This document shows, in pieces, positions 1 to 10,673 of a stretch of 64,000 nucleotides of DNA; within the stretch, counting starts at the first letter, position 1; each line of letters begins with the position of its first letter. The position numbers and the translations under genes are program-made. The notes under the pieces were generated by a model. It saw only the letters and a program-made list of their open reading frames with translations. It was not told where the DNA came from and ran no database searches. Source of the stretch: SG8-30 sp963715485 (GTDB taxonomy: Bacteria; Pseudomonadota; Gammaproteobacteria; Steroidobacterales; Steroidobacteraceae); contig OY970244.1 in assembly GCA_963715485.1 (NCBI GenBank), positions 310,001 to 374,000 on the forward strand. The letters are read 5' to 3'.

Positions 1-1413
1 TTCGGCCGTCCCCGCGTCCAGGAAGCGCCGCACGAGCGTCTGGGCGCAGCGCAATTGGAGCTGGATGTGGCCCTGTCCCTTGAAGGTCACCTGCGCGTGG
101 TCTGCGAAGCCGGCGGCGGCCGCGGCGGCGTAGGCGGGCGTGGTGACCGGGTCGTACTCGCCCGACAGCAGCAGCGCCGGGACCTGCGAGCGCAGCGGCG
201 CCTTCAGGTCCTCGTCCACGACGCCGCGCGGCCAGACCTCGCACATGGCGATGAGTCCGTCGAGCATGGTCGCGCCGAGGAAGGTGGCGCCCAGCGCCTC
301 GCGGTCGACGGCGTCGAGGTCGAGGTAGGGCAGGTCCTCGCTGCAGACCACGGCGTTGTGCATGCCGTAGGCCAGCGACTCCTGCAGCTGCCCGAGGATC
401 ATCTCCGCCTGTGCCGCGAGCGGCGCAAGGTTGCCGCTTGCCTGGGCCTCGTGGATGAACAGCGGGAGCAGCGCGGCCGTCTGGTCGGAGTAGACGAGCA
501 TCCGCGCCGCCACGGCGAGGTGTCCGCCGGTGAAGGTCACCTCGCGCGGCTCGGCCGTGACCGGGTCCGGCAGTCGCAGCTTCACGGGCTCGGCGTCGAG
601 CCGTGCGCGCAGTGCCTCGAAATCGGCCTCCAGCTGCGGGTAGCTCCCCGCACAGGCTGCGCTGGCACGGCAGCGTGCAAAGGCCGCGCGCAGGGCGGCG
701 TCCGCGTCGAGCGCGATGGACGGCCCCAGCGAGAGCGCCGGGTTCACCACGCCGTCGAGGATGACGGTCCGGGACTGGCCCGGGTAGCGGCGAGCATAGT
801 GCTGGGCGACGCGGGTGCCGTAGGAGCCGCCGTAGAGGTTCACGCTCTCGTAGCCGAGCGCGGCACGGACGGACTCGAGGTCGCGGACCGCGACGCTGGT
901 GGTATAGAAGCGCGGGTCGCCCGGCAGCGCCTCGACGCACTCGGCCGCCATCTCGCGGAGTTTCTCGGGCGAGTCCTCCGACTCGAGCGCGTCCGGCGGA
1001 AAGTCACACTGCATCAGGTTCGAGTCCCCCGTGCCCCGCTGGTCCACGAGCACGAGGTCGCGCTCACGGCGGATGCCGGAAAACGCGCCCAGCATGCCGA
1101 CGAACGCTTCCCGCGCGCCCTGGCCCGGTCCGCCCGCGAGGAGGAACAGGGGGTCGGGTTTCGCGCGCGCCGCGATGGCCGGTACCACGGCGACCGCCAG
1201 CTCGACCTGCGTGGCGCCGGGGCTGCCGTAGTCCTCGGGCACGGCCAGGCGCCCGCAGCGCGCGGCGACGGAACCGAGGCCGTAGGGATGTTCCAGCCGG
1301 CAGGGCTGCAGATCGAGCGTCGTGTCGCCGCTCGCGTCGACGGCCGCGCCAGCGAGCAACCCCGCCAATGCGAGGCAGGCGGGCAGGTGGGGCCAAGGGT
1401 GTCCTTTTGGCAT
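1..1413 (-). CDS. Exported alpha/beta hydrolase (TAP/proline iminopeptidase-like), 3' end cut by the window edge
   Basis: The ATG at 1413 opens a frame that runs without a stop to base 1, so the C-terminus lies outside the window. The first ~27 residues are a hydrophobic signal-like segment. The mature part shows the alpha/beta-hydrolase oxyanion region LLAGGPGQG, the strand/turn LVLVDQRGTGDS and the nucleophile elbow YGGSYG. A TAP-like C-terminal lid region with LLLSGEYDPVTTPAYA follows, supplying the acid residue. The catalytic His is probably in GQGHIQLQ near the edge. Family knowledge suggests an exported peptidase or esterase acting on small peptides; the substrate is unknown. It is divergent from mnmG. 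Confidence 0.8.
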   Translation of the reverse strand, partial: MPKGHPWPHLPACLALAGLLAGAAVDASGDTTLDLQPCRLEHPYGLGSVAARCGRLAVPEDYGSPGATQVELAVAVVPAIAARAKPDPLFLLAGGPGQGAREAFVGMLGAFSGIRRERDLVLVDQRGTGDSNLMQCDFPPDALESEDSPEKLREMAAECVEALPGDPRFYTTSVAVRDLESVRAALGYESVNLYGGSYGTRVAQHYARRYPGQSRTVILDGVVNPALSLGPSIALDADAALRAAFARCRASAACAGSYPQLEADFEALRARLDAEPVKLRLPDPVTAEPREVTFTGGHLAVAARMLVYSDQTAALLPLFIHEAQASGNLAPLAAQAEMILGQLQESLAYGMHNAVVCSEDLPYLDLDAVDREALGATFLGATMLDGLIAMCEVWPRGVVDEDLKAPLRSQVPALLLSGEYDPVTTPAYAAAAAAGFADHAQVTFKGQGHIQLQLRCAQTLVRRFLDAGTAE

Positions 1414-1535
1414 CGAACCAGGTCCTCCGGGGCGCCGCGCCAGCTTCCGGCGCCGAACGTGCGGAAGTGTATCGCCTCGCGGCCAGCCTGCCCGAGGGTA
1501 GAATCGGCGGCTCGAAGTTCAGGGTGGAAGCAGGA

Positions 1536-3427
1536 TTGAAGGACTACGACGTCATCGTCATCGGCGGCGGTCATGCAGGCACCGAGGCGGCGCTCGCCTC
1601 GGCGCGCATGGGCGCGCGGACGCTGCTGGTGACGCAGAGCGTCGAGACGCTCGGGCAGATGAGCTGCAACCCGGCCATCGGCGGCATCGGCAAGGGCCAC
1701 CTGGTGCGCGAGATCGACGCCCTCGGCGGCGCGATGGCGGTGGCCGCCGACCGCGCGGGGATCCAGTTCCGCACCCTCAACGCCAGCAAGGGCCCGGCGG
1801 TGCGCGCCACGCGCGCCCAGGCAGACCGGCAGCTGTACAAGCGCGCGATCCGCTGGATGCTGGAGAACCAGCCGGGGCTCGAGATCTTCCAGCAGGAGGT
1901 GGCCGACATCGAGGTCACGGACGGCCGTGCACGGCGCGTCGTGACCAGCATGGGCCTCGCCTTCGAGGCCCGCGCGGTGGTGCTGACCGTCGGCACCTTC
2001 CTCGGCGGGCGGATCCACGTCGGGCTCGACGAACCAGGCCGGCGGGCGCGCGGGCGACCCTCCAGCCAACAGGCTCGCGCAGCGCCTGCGCGAGCTGCCG
2101 TTTCGCGTCGGCCGGCTCAAGACCGGGACGCCGCCCAGGCTCGACGGACGCAGCCTCGACTACTCCGCGATGACGCTGCAGCCGGGCGACGAGCCGCGGC
2201 CCGTGTTTTCCTTCCTCGGGCGCCCGGCGGACCACCCCCGGCAGCTGCCCTGCCACATCACCGCGACCAACGAGCGCACCCACGAGCTGATCCGCGCGGC
2301 AACCGGACCGCTCGCCGATGTTCACCGGCCTCATCGAGGGCACCGGGCCGCGCTACTGCCCGTCGGTGGAGGACAAGGTGGTGCGCTTCGCCGACAAGGC
2401 CTCGCACCAGGTGTTCGTCGAGCCGGAGGGCCTCGACACCCACGAGGTCTACCCGAACGGCATCTCCACCAGCCTGCCCTTCGACGTGCAGGTGGAGTTC
2501 GTGCGCAGCATCCGGGGCTTCGAGCGGGCGCACCTGACGCGGCCCGGCTACGCCATCGAGTACGACTTCTTCGATCCGCGCGAGCTGAAGTACTCGCTGG
2601 AGACGAAACACGTGGCGGGCCTGTACTTTGCCGGGCAGATCAACGGCACGACCGGCTACGAGGAGGCAGCGGCGCAGGGCCTGCTGGCCGGCCTGAATGC
2701 CGCGCTGGCGGTGCGCGGCGAGGCAGCGTGGTGGCCGCGACGCGACGAGGCCTATCTCGGCGTCCTCGTGGACGACCTCATTACCCGCGGGGCGGTGGAG
2801 CCTTACCGGATGTTCACCAGCCGGGCCGAGCACCGGCTGCTGCTGCGCGAGGACAACGCCGACCTGCGCCTCACGACGACGGGCCGCAGGCTCGGCCTGG
2901 TGGACGACGCGCGCTGGGCCTTCTTCGAGGCGAAGCGCGAGGCGGCCGAGCGCGAGACCGGGCGGCTGTCGACGCTGCTGCTGCGCCCCGGGGACCTGGC
3001 GGAGGCGGAGGCGATGGCGGTGCTTGGCGGCCCGCTGCAGCGGGAGCAGCGGGCGTTCGAGTTGCTGCGCCGGCCGGGCGTGGACTATGCGAGGCTGGTG
3101 GCGCTGCCGGCCGTGGGCCCGGGCGAGGAGCTCGGCGACGAACGACTGGCCGGCCAGGTCGCGCTGCAGGTGGACGTGCAGGCCAAGTACGCCGGCTACA
3201 TCGAGCGCCAGCGCGAGGAGATCGCGCGCCAGCGCCGGCACGAGGAGACGACGTTGCCGGCGGACCTGGACTACGCGGCGGTGGCCGGCCTGTCCAACGA
3301 GGCGCGCCAGCGCCTCGCCGAGGCCCGCCCGCAGACGCTTGGCCAGGCGGCCCGGCTGCCGGGCATCACCCCTGCAGCGGTGTCCATCCTGCTCATTCAC
3401 ATGAAGAAACGAGATCGTGCAGCCTGA
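1536..3427 (+). CDS. mnmG: tRNA uridine 5-carboxymethylaminomethyl modification enzyme MnmG (two frame breaks)
   Basis: FAD-binding half of the MnmE/MnmG complex that installs cmnm5U34 in certain tRNAs. The FAD motif VIGGGHAGTEAA sits at the N-terminus, followed by QMSCNPAIGGIGKGHL and NASKGPAVRATRAQ, and the C-terminal half carries FAGQINGTTGYEEAAAQG. Homology continues through three frames: a break near 2030 (within GLD..GGRAGDPP) and another near 2300 (before SPMFTGLIEG). Neither removes recognisable residues, so single-base indels in the assembly are likely. The start is TTG 1536 or in-frame GTG 1524. The usual neighbours mnmE, rsmG and parAB are not beside it. Confidence 0.88.
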
Positions 3428-3449
3428 CGGCTGCCGGGAGGGTGGCGAC

Positions 3450-4082
3450 GTGTACAAGCTCTACTATGCCCCGGGCGCGGCGAGCCTGGCGGTCCACTGG
3501 ATGCTGATCGACATGCGGGTGCCGTTCGAGACGGTGCGCCTCGACCTGCAGGCGGGACAGCACAAGGAGCCCGCCTACCTCGCGCTCAACCCGAACGGGC
3601 TGGTGCCGACGCTGCTGGTGAACGGCACGCCGGTGTACGAATGCGCGGCCATCCTCATGCTGCTGGCGGACCGGCACCCGGAGGCCAACCTCGTCCCGCC
3701 GCTCGACAGTGTCGAGCAGATGGCTTACCTGCAGTGGATGGTGCACATGACCAACACGGTACAGGCGGCGTTCCGCGGCTGGTTCTATCCTCAGGAGGCG
3801 GCAGGCGAGGCCGCGGCTGCGGACGTGAAGGAGTTCTCGCGCCTTGCGATCGAACGGGCCTGGGACCGCGTGGACGCGCAACTTGCCTCGACCGGCGGCT
3901 ACATCGCCGGCCGCAGCCTGACGGCCGCGGACTTCCTGGTGACGATGCTGATGCGCTGGTCGCGCAACATGCCGAGGCCGGCGCAGGAATGGTCCTCGAT
4001 CCGGGGCTACGTGGCGCGCATGAAGGGGCGGCCATCGTTCCGGACGCTGTACGAGAGGGAAGGCCTGACCGAGTGGGCGTGA
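3450..4082 (+). CDS. Glutathione S-transferase family protein
   Basis: About 210 residues, the usual GST length. The N-terminal thioredoxin-like half begins with YKLYYAPGAASLAVHWML and contains NPNGLVPTLLVNG, which includes the cis-Pro glutathione-binding turn, followed by YECAAILMLLAD. The C-terminal half is helical, with YIAGRSLTAADFLV, the usual N-capping box of alpha-6. The start is taken at GTG 3450, which follows a purine-rich GGGAGGG; an upstream GTG at 3417 would overlap mnmG. It is a cytosolic glutathione-conjugating or thiol-transfer enzyme of unknown substrate. It is followed directly by a lipoprotein gene that could share its transcript. Confidence 0.85.
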   Translation: MYKLYYAPGAASLAVHWMLIDMRVPFETVRLDLQAGQHKEPAYLALNPNGLVPTLLVNGTPVYECAAILMLLADRHPEANLVPPLDSVEQMAYLQWMVHMTNTVQAAFRGWFYPQEAAGEAAAADVKEFSRLAIERAWDRVDAQLASTGGYIAGRSLTAADFLVTMLMRWSRNMPRPAQEWSSIRGYVARMKGRPSFRTLYEREGLTEWA

Positions 4083-4126
4083 GCGGGACGTCGCACCCGG
4101 CCGGCTCCCATCGCCGGCGTTTCGGC

Positions 4127-5732
4127 ATGGCTGCACGACGGGGACTCCTGGCGGTGAGCGCCGCGCTGCTCGTTGCCTGCGCGCCTGGACCGACGCCGGC
4201 CGGCCGCGATGGGCCTAACGAGCTGGCCCGTGGCAATGGCGCGGAGCCCGACTCGCTCGATCCCCAGCTGGCACGCATGGACTCGGCGCTGACCATCCTG
4301 CGCGACGCCTACGAGGGCCTGACGGCAGTGGGACGCGACGGCGGCGTCGAACCGGCGGTGGCCGAGGATTGGGAGGTAGCGGACGACGGGCGCAGCTACC
4401 GGTTCCGCTTGCGGGACGATGCGCGCTGGTCCAACGGCGACCCGGTCGAGGCCGCGGACTTCGTTGCCGCCTGGCGGCGTCTGGTGGATCCCGTGACCGC
4501 CTCGCAGTACGCGCAGATGCTCGAGCCGGTGGAGAACGCCAGGGCGATCATCGCCGGCCGCGCGCCGCCGTCGAGCCTCGGCGTCGAGGAGGACGGGCCG
4601 CACACGCTGGTCGTCCGGCTGGCGCAGCCGACCGCCTACTTCCCTGCGCTGCTGTCCCACCCGAGCACGTTCCCGGTGCATCGGGCGAGCCTGGCGACCG
4701 GCGGCCCGACCTTCGCGCGGCCCGGCCAGGCGGTGACCAACGGAGCCTACGTGCCGGTCGAGTGGCAGGTCGGCGCTTTCGTGCGCGCCGAGCGCAACCG
4801 CGCATTTTCGCGAGGCGGCGTCCACGGCCATCGACGCGGTGCGCTATCACCACGTCAGCGACCCGGGCACCGAACTCACGCGCTATCGCGCCGGCGGGCT
4901 GGACGCCACCTACACGCTCCCGGCGGGCCAGGCGGCGCGCTGGCCACGAGACCGGCTCGACGAGCTGCACACCGGGCCGCAGCTGGGCATCTACTACTAC
5001 GGCTTCGCCATGGACCAGGCGCCGTTTCGGGACAACCCGAAGCTGAGGCTGGCGCTGGCGATGGCTGTTGACCGCGAGATCCTGGTCGGGAAGGTGCTCG
5101 GCGACGGCGAGATCGCTGCCTACGGCTGGGTGCCGCCAGGCGTCGCCGGCTACGAGTCGCAGCGCTTCGCCTGGGCCGCCTGGCCGGCCGAGAGGCGGCT
5201 GGCCGAGGCGCGCCGACTTTACGCGGAGGCCGGCTATTCGCCCGGGAATCCGGCGACGTTCGAGCTCAGCTACAACAAGAGCCCGCTGCACGATCGCATC
5301 GCACTGGCGGTCTCGGCGATGTGGAAGCAATGGCTCGGTGCGCAGGTGACGCTGCGCGCCGAGGAATTCCGGGTGCTGAAGCAGACCATCGACTCACGCG
5401 ACGTGGAGATGTTCCGCGGCAGCTGGATCGCGGACTACAACGACGCCTACTCCTTCCTGCAGGTGCTGCGGGGCGGCTTCGGCATCAACCTTCCGCGTTA
5501 CGCCAGCGGCCGGTACGACCTGCTGCTCGACCAGTCCGCGCTGGCGGGCGGCGAGGACCGCCCCGCGCAGCTCGCCGCGGCCGAGAGGCAGCTGCTGGAG
5601 GACGTGCCGCTGGTGCCACTGTTCTTCTACGTGTCCAAGCACCTGGTCTCGCCGCGGGTCGGCGGCTGGTACGGCAACGTCATGAACGTGACCTACAGCC
5701 GCCACCTGAGGCTGGACACCGGCAAGGGCTGA
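4127..5732 (+). CDS. Peptide ABC-transporter substrate-binding lipoprotein, OppA/SBP_bac_5 family (one frame break)
   Basis: A periplasmic oligopeptide-binding protein anchored as a lipoprotein; the lipobox LLVAC lies about 20 residues in. The conserved SBP_bac_5 start GAEPDSLDPQLA is followed by VEPAVAEDWEVADDGRSYRFRLRDDARWSNGDPV and later LRLALAMAVDREIL. The frame breaks near 4805 and resumes with DAVRYHHVSDPGTELTRY. The start is ATG 4127; a GTG at 4079 overlapping the GST stop would give a longer leader. No permease or ATPase genes adjoin, so it is an orphan binding protein, or one reusing another transporter. Confidence 0.82.
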
Positions 5733-5733
5733 C

Positions 5734-7715
5734 TCAGCCCGTCAGCAGCACGACCTCGGCATGCTCGAGCGCCTCGGGCGTGCCATAGATCACCACCACG
5801 TCCCCCTCGCGCAGCGTCATGCCCTCGTCCGGGTCGCGGCCGACGATGCCGCTGCGGCGAACGGCGCTGAAGGAGACTTCGGCGCCCCGGCCGCGCACCT
5901 CTTCGATCGACTTGCCGATGGACCAGGCGCCCGGCGGCAGCACGACCGTGTGCAGTTCCTCCCGCAGGTCGTGGGACTCGTCGATCAGGCTCGACGTCGC
6001 CGCTGCGGAAGATGCTGCGCAGCAGGCTGTAGCGATGGCGGCGGATGTCGCCCACGGTCTTGACCACGCGCGACATCGGAACCCGCAGCACCAGCAGCGC
6101 GTGGGACACCAGCATCAGGGCCGCCTCAAGCGTCTCCGGGATCACCTCGGTCGCGCCGGCCTTGAGCATCTCCTCCAGCCGGGTGTCGTCCGCCATCCGC
6201 ACCAGGAGCGGCACGCTGTCGTGCAGGCGCCGGATCGACTTCACGATCTCCAGCGCACGGTCGGAGTCGGAGAACGTGATGACCACGGCGCTGGAGTGCT
6301 CCAGTCCCACCGTCGACAGCAGCCGCTCGTCGGCGGCATCGCCATAGATCACCGGGTCGCCGGCCTCGCGCGCGGTGCGCACCCGGAACGGGTCGAGGTC
6401 CATCGCGAGGTACTCGAAGCCTTGCGACTCGATCACGCGCGCGACGTTCTGGCCGACGCGGCCGTAGCCGCAGAGGATGACGTGCTCGCGCTTGGCCAGG
6501 GCGTCGGTGATCGGGTCGACCGGCGCCGGTGCCGCGGCCGAAGGGCCCTGCTCGCGCAGCAGGAAGCGCGCAATGCGCTTGTTGTGGCGGATCAGGAAGG
6601 GCGAGACCACCATGCTGAGCGTGATGGCAGCCAGCAGCAGCTGCGTGGCGTCCTGGCTGATCAGGCGGTTCTGCAGCAGCATGACGATCAGCGCGAAGCC
6701 GAACTCGCCACCCTCGCTCAGCACGATGCCGGTGCGCAGCGACTTGAACCAGCTGCCGGCATAGCGCCTCGCCACCAGCATGATCACGCCGGTCTTGAGC
6801 ACCAGCAGGCCGGCGAGCAAGACAGTGATGACGGCGGCGCTGTTCTGCCAGCAGCCCGAGATCGACCTTCATGCCCACCGTCACGAAGAACAGGCCGAGC
6901 AGGATGTCGCGGAAGGGCCGGATCCCGGCGTCCACCTGGTAGCGGTACTCGGTCTCGGCCAGCATCATGCCGGCGAGGAACCCGCCGAGGGCGAGGGACA
7001 GGCCGACCCCGTGGGTGGCCCAGGCGGCGGCCATGGCGACGAACAGCACGGCGAGCGTGAAAAGTTCACTGGAACGGCTGCGGGCGATCTCATGGAACAT
7101 CGGCGGCAGCAGCCAGCGGCCGGCCGCCAGCACGACGGCGAGCGCGATGCCGGCCTTGCCCAGCGCGAACAGCACGTCCTGGACCGTGTAGCCGGCCTCC
7201 GCGGCACCGATGACGCCGGCGAGCGCGAGGAACGGAACGAAGGCGAGGTCCTGGAACAGCAGGATGCCGAAGGACAGCCTGCCGTGCGTACGGTTCAGCT
7301 CGCCCTGGTCGGACAGCTGCTGCATCACGATGGCGGTCGAGGACATCGCGACCGCGCCGCCGAGCACGACGGCGACTTCCGGTGGCGAGCCCAGCCACCA
7401 GGCGATGGCGCCGAATGCCAGGGCCGTGAACCCGACCTGGGCGCTGCCGAGTGCGAACACCTCGTTGCGCATGGCGATCAGGCGCGGCAGCGAGAATTCG
7501 AGCCCGAGGGTGAACAGCAGGAAAACCACGCCGAACTCGGCCAGCGTCGTGGTCGTTTCCGTCTCCTCGACCCAGCCCAGCGCGTGCGGGCCGAGCAGCG
7601 CGCCCACCGCCAGGAACCCGAGGACCGGCGGCAGGCGCAGGCGGCCCAGTGTCGCGACGACGAGCAGCGTCGCCGCGAGCAGCACCAGGACGTCTACGAG
7701 TACGCTGTCGTTCAT
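5734..7715 (-). CDS. CPA2 monovalent cation:proton antiporter with TrkA domains (KefB/RosB-like; two frame breaks)
   Basis: The N-terminal half is a membrane domain of many hydrophobic helices, including LPPVLGFLAVGALLGP and FLLFTLGLEFSLPRL, typical of Na+/H+-exchanger-type CPA2 proteins. Next come a Rossmann TrkA-N (RCK) domain beginning VILCGYGRVGQNVA and a TrkA-C-like C-terminus ending EGMTLREGDVVVIYG. It probably performs K+(Na+)/H+ exchange gated by the cytosolic nucleotide-binding domain. The reading frame changes near 6845, inside the membrane domain, and near 5990, between the RCK parts. The start at 7715 (MNDSVLVDVLVLL) is preferred over ATG 7766 because it begins just before the first membrane helix. 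It is divergent from the mla operon. Confidence 0.85.
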
Positions 7716-7821
7716 GGAAACAATGATCCCTGTTTGCCTCGGCACATGTTGCGGTCGGCCCGGCAATCAGGCAACAGCCGCGCTAACGGCGCCCGCGCCG
7801 GCCTGTTAGCATCGACGGCGG

Positions 7822-8973
7822 GTGCTGGCCGGGGCTGGAGCGGCGAATCGCGTGCATCTGCAAGTCACAGACGGGCCGGGCGGACGGGAGATCGGGCTGC
7901 GGGGCCGGTGGACCGTCGAGTACGTCGCCGCCCTCGAGAAGGCCGTGGCGGCGGCCGCGGCCGCGCCGCCCGATGCGGCCAGGATCGACGTATCCGGCCT
8001 CGAGGCGCTGGACCTGACGGGCGCCTGGCTGCTGCGGTCACTCGAACGGCGCCTGGCCGCTGCCGGGTCGGCGGTGGACTGGATCCCCTCCCGCCCCGAA
8101 CAGCTGGCCTTCGTGGACGAGGCGGTCGAGCACCCCGGTGAGGAGGCGCCGGAGCACGAGCGTTTCCTCAGCATCGTCGCACTTCCACTGCGCACGGTCG
8201 GCTGGCTCACGGTCAAGTTCCGGGACGATGCGCTCGAGCACCTGGAGATGTTCGGGGCGGTCGTCGTATCGGTGCTGCGGGCGCTGGGCAGCCCGAGGCG
8301 CCTGCGGCTGCCTTCCATCGTCCGCCATGTCTACGAGACGGGGGTCACGGCGATCCCGATCGTCGCGCTCATCGCCTTCCTGATCAGCGTGATCGTCGCC
8401 TATATCGGCGCGCAGCAGCTGCTGAAGTTTGGTGGCGAGATCTTCGTCGTGGACCTGGTTGCCATCTCGGTGCTGCGCGAGCTGGGCGTGCTGCTCACCG
8501 CGATCATCGTGGCCGGCCGTTCCGGCAGCGCTTTCGCCGCCGAGATCGGGGTGATGAAGCTGAACGAGGAGGTGGACGCGCTGCGGGCGATCGGCATGGA
8601 CCCCGTGGAGGTGCTGGTCGTGCCGCGGGTGCTGGGGCTGGTGATCGCGCTGCCGCTGCTCACCGTGCTGGCCGACGCGATGGGGCTGGCGGGCGGCGCG
8701 CTGCTCAGCTGGTCACTGGTGGACATCACCTTCTACCAGTACGTCGAGCGCGTGAACGAGTCGCTCAGCGAGACGACGTTCTGGGTGGGCCTGGTCAAGG
8801 CGCCCGTGTTCGCCGTCCTGATCGCGCTGGTGGGCACCATGCGCGGCATGCAGGTGCGCGGCTCCTCGCGCGAGCTCGGGCGGTTGACCACCGTCGCCGT
8901 GGTGCAGTCGATCTTCCTGGTCATCCTGTTCGACGCGGTGTTCGCGGTCGTGTTCATGGAGCTCGACATCTGA
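7822..8973 (+). CDS. mlaE: MlaE-family lipid ABC permease with an N-terminal STAS domain
   Basis: About 383 residues. The first ~110 form a STAS-like domain (LRGRWTVEYVAAL, ARIDVSGLEALDLTGAWLL), the fold of E. coli MlaB. Residues from about 150 are the MlaE permease, with several membrane helices and conserved GRSGSAFAAEIGVMKLNEEVDAL. The protein therefore combines MlaB- and MlaE-type functions in one chain. It should sit in the inner membrane and move phospholipid-like substrates together with the next three genes. Its TGA overlaps the ATG of mlaF. The GTG start at 7822 could instead be GTG 7852. Confidence 0.9.
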   Translation: MLAGAGAANRVHLQVTDGPGGREIGLRGRWTVEYVAALEKAVAAAAAAPPDAARIDVSGLEALDLTGAWLLRSLERRLAAAGSAVDWIPSRPEQLAFVDEAVEHPGEEAPEHERFLSIVALPLRTVGWLTVKFRDDALEHLEMFGAVVVSVLRALGSPRRLRLPSIVRHVYETGVTAIPIVALIAFLISVIVAYIGAQQLLKFGGEIFVVDLVAISVLRELGVLLTAIIVAGRSGSAFAAEIGVMKLNEEVDALRAIGMDPVEVLVVPRVLGLVIALPLLTVLADAMGLAGGALLSWSLVDITFYQYVERVNESLSETTFWVGLVKAPVFAVLIALVGTMRGMQVRGSSRELGRLTTVAVVQSIFLVILFDAVFAVVFMELDI

Positions 8974-9734
8974 TGGAGCCCATCATCCGGGTCCGCGGCA
9001 TCGTCAACCGCTTCGGCCACCAGGTCGTCCACGACGGGCTCGACCTCGATGTCATGCCGGGCGAGGTGTTCGGCATCGTCGGCGGTTCCGGGTCGGGCAA
9101 GTCCGTGCTGCTGAGGACCATGCTCGGCCTGCAGCGGCCGGCAGCCGGCACCGTGGAGATCGCCGGCCACGAGATCACGCGGGCCTCGCCTGCGGAACTG
9201 CTCGAGGTGAAGCGGCGCTACGGGGTGACGTTCCAGCAGGGCGCGCTGTTCAGCTCCCTGACCGTGGCGCAGAACGTGCAGCTGCCGATTGCCGAGTATT
9301 ACGATGTCAGCGAGAAGACGCTCGACGACCTGGCGGAGCTGAAGATCCGCATGGTCGGCCTGCCGGCGGACGCCGCCGACAAGTACCCGGCGCAGCTCTC
9401 GGGCGGCATGGTCAAGCGCGCGGCGCTGGCGCGCGCGCTGGCCCTCGACCCGGCGCTGCTGTTCCTCGACGAGCCGACCTCGGGACTCGATCCGATCTCC
9501 GCGGCGGCATTCGACCGGCTGGTGCTGTACCTGCAGAAGAACCTGTCGCTGACGGTGGTGATGATCACCCACGACCTCGACACGATCTTCCGCACCTGCA
9601 ACCGGATCGGCGTGATCGTCGACCGGCGCATGATCAGCGCGACGCTCGACGAAATCGTCCGGCACGAGCATCCTTGGATACGCGAATACTTCCACGGCGA
9701 GCGCAGCCGCGCTGCCGGGAAAGGGCGGGTTTAG
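8973..9734 (+). CDS. mlaF: MlaF-type lipid ABC-transporter ATPase
   Basis: A complete ABC ATPase of about 253 residues. Walker A is GGSGSGKSVLL, the Q-loop is TFQQGALFSSL, the signature is QLSGGMVKRAALARA, Walker B is LLFLDEPTSGLDP and the switch histidine lies in VMITHDLD. The FQQGALF Q-loop and SGGMVKR signature are characteristic of the Mla/Mce (Mkl) subfamily. It should bind the STAS-permease encoded just upstream on the cytosolic face. Translation is coupled to mlaE through a TGATG overlap, and mlaD follows three bases after its stop. Confidence 0.93.
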   Translation: MEPIIRVRGIVNRFGHQVVHDGLDLDVMPGEVFGIVGGSGSGKSVLLRTMLGLQRPAAGTVEIAGHEITRASPAELLEVKRRYGVTFQQGALFSSLTVAQNVQLPIAEYYDVSEKTLDDLAELKIRMVGLPADAADKYPAQLSGGMVKRAALARALALDPALLFLDEPTSGLDPISAAAFDRLVLYLQKNLSLTVVMITHDLDTIFRTCNRIGVIVDRRMISATLDEIVRHEHPWIREYFHGERSRAAGKGRV

Positions 9735-9737
9735 CAG

Positions 9738-10673
9738 ATGGAAAGAGAAGCAAACTACGTCGCCGTCGGCGCCTTCGTGCTGCTGCTGCTGGCGATGGCC
9801 GTGGGTTTCGTGCTCTGGTACTCGGAGACGGGTGACCGCCGCAGCTACCAGCGTTACGAGGTCTACTTCGACGGCAGTGTCTTCGGCCTCTCGGAGGGCG
9901 GTTCCGTGCGCTATCTCGGCGTGTCGGTCGGCCGCGTCGTGCGCATCGGCGTCGATCCGCGCAACGCCGGCCGCGTGCGGGTCATCGCCGACATCTACGA
10001 GGACACGCCGATCGACGAGAACACGGTCGCGCGGCTGGCCCTGCAGGGCGTCACCGGGCTGTTGTTCGTGGACCTGAAGCCGGCGGATCCCGGCAAGCCG
10101 CCGGGCGAGATCCCGCCAGACACCCAGTTTCCGGTCATTCCCTCGGAGCGGTCCGATTTCGACGTCTTCGTCAGCAGCCTGCCCGACGCGGTGGCCAAGG
10201 CCTCGGAGGTGCTGAACCGCATGAGCGCGGTGCTGTCGGACCAGAACATCCAGTCGGTGACGGAGACCCTCGACAACGCGAAGGTGGCGACCGAGGGTCT
10301 GCCACAGGCGGTGGCGGAGGCGCGCCAGTTGCTGGCCCGGCTCGATGCCGCCGCGGCCGACGTACGCGGCGTCGCGGCAGACATGCGACAGGTGACCAGT
10401 GCTTCCGGCCCGGAGATCAACGCGGCGATCAAGGAGCTGCGGGCGGCGGCTGGCAGCATGGCGGCGGCCAGCGAGGGCCTCGACCGGCTCGTCGCGACCA
10501 ACCAGGACAGCATCACCCGCTTCGCCGGCGAGGGCCTCGCCGAGATCGAGCAGCTGGTGCGCGACATGCGTGAGTCGAGCCAGGCGATCGAGAAGCTCGG
10601 GCGGCGGCTCGAGGAGGATCCGTCGAGGCTCATATACCAGCCGTCGACCCGCGGCGTGGAGATCCCGAAATGA
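9738..10673 (+). CDS. mlaD: MlaD-family MCE-domain substrate-binding protein
   Basis: About 311 residues. A single N-terminal membrane anchor (FVLLLLAMAVGFVLWYSE) is followed by one MCE domain (YEVYFDGSVFGLSEGGSVRYLGVSVGRV ending GLLFVDLKPA). A long alanine-rich helical C-terminus follows, likely forming a coiled coil or channel like that of other MCE proteins. It is expected to be anchored in the inner membrane and span the periplasm, handing lipids to or from the MlaEF complex. The C-terminal helix is longer than in E. coli MlaD and resembles the LetB/Mce type. Its stop overlaps the next gene by ATGA. Confidence 0.9.
   Translation: MEREANYVAVGAFVLLLLAMAVGFVLWYSETGDRRSYQRYEVYFDGSVFGLSEGGSVRYLGVSVGRVVRIGVDPRNAGRVRVIADIYEDTPIDENTVARLALQGVTGLLFVDLKPADPGKPPGEIPPDTQFPVIPSERSDFDVFVSSLPDAVAKASEVLNRMSAVLSDQNIQSVTETLDNAKVATEGLPQAVAEARQLLARLDAAAADVRGVAADMRQVTSASGPEINAAIKELRAAAGSMAAASEGLDRLVATNQDSITRFAGEGLAEIEQLVRDMRESSQAIEKLGRRLEEDPSRLIYQPSTRGVEIPK

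Noticed and set aside
4007..4831. Long minus-strand frame across the peptide-binding lipoprotein gene
   Set aside because: The plus strand has a lipobox and SBP family motifs; the minus frame has none.
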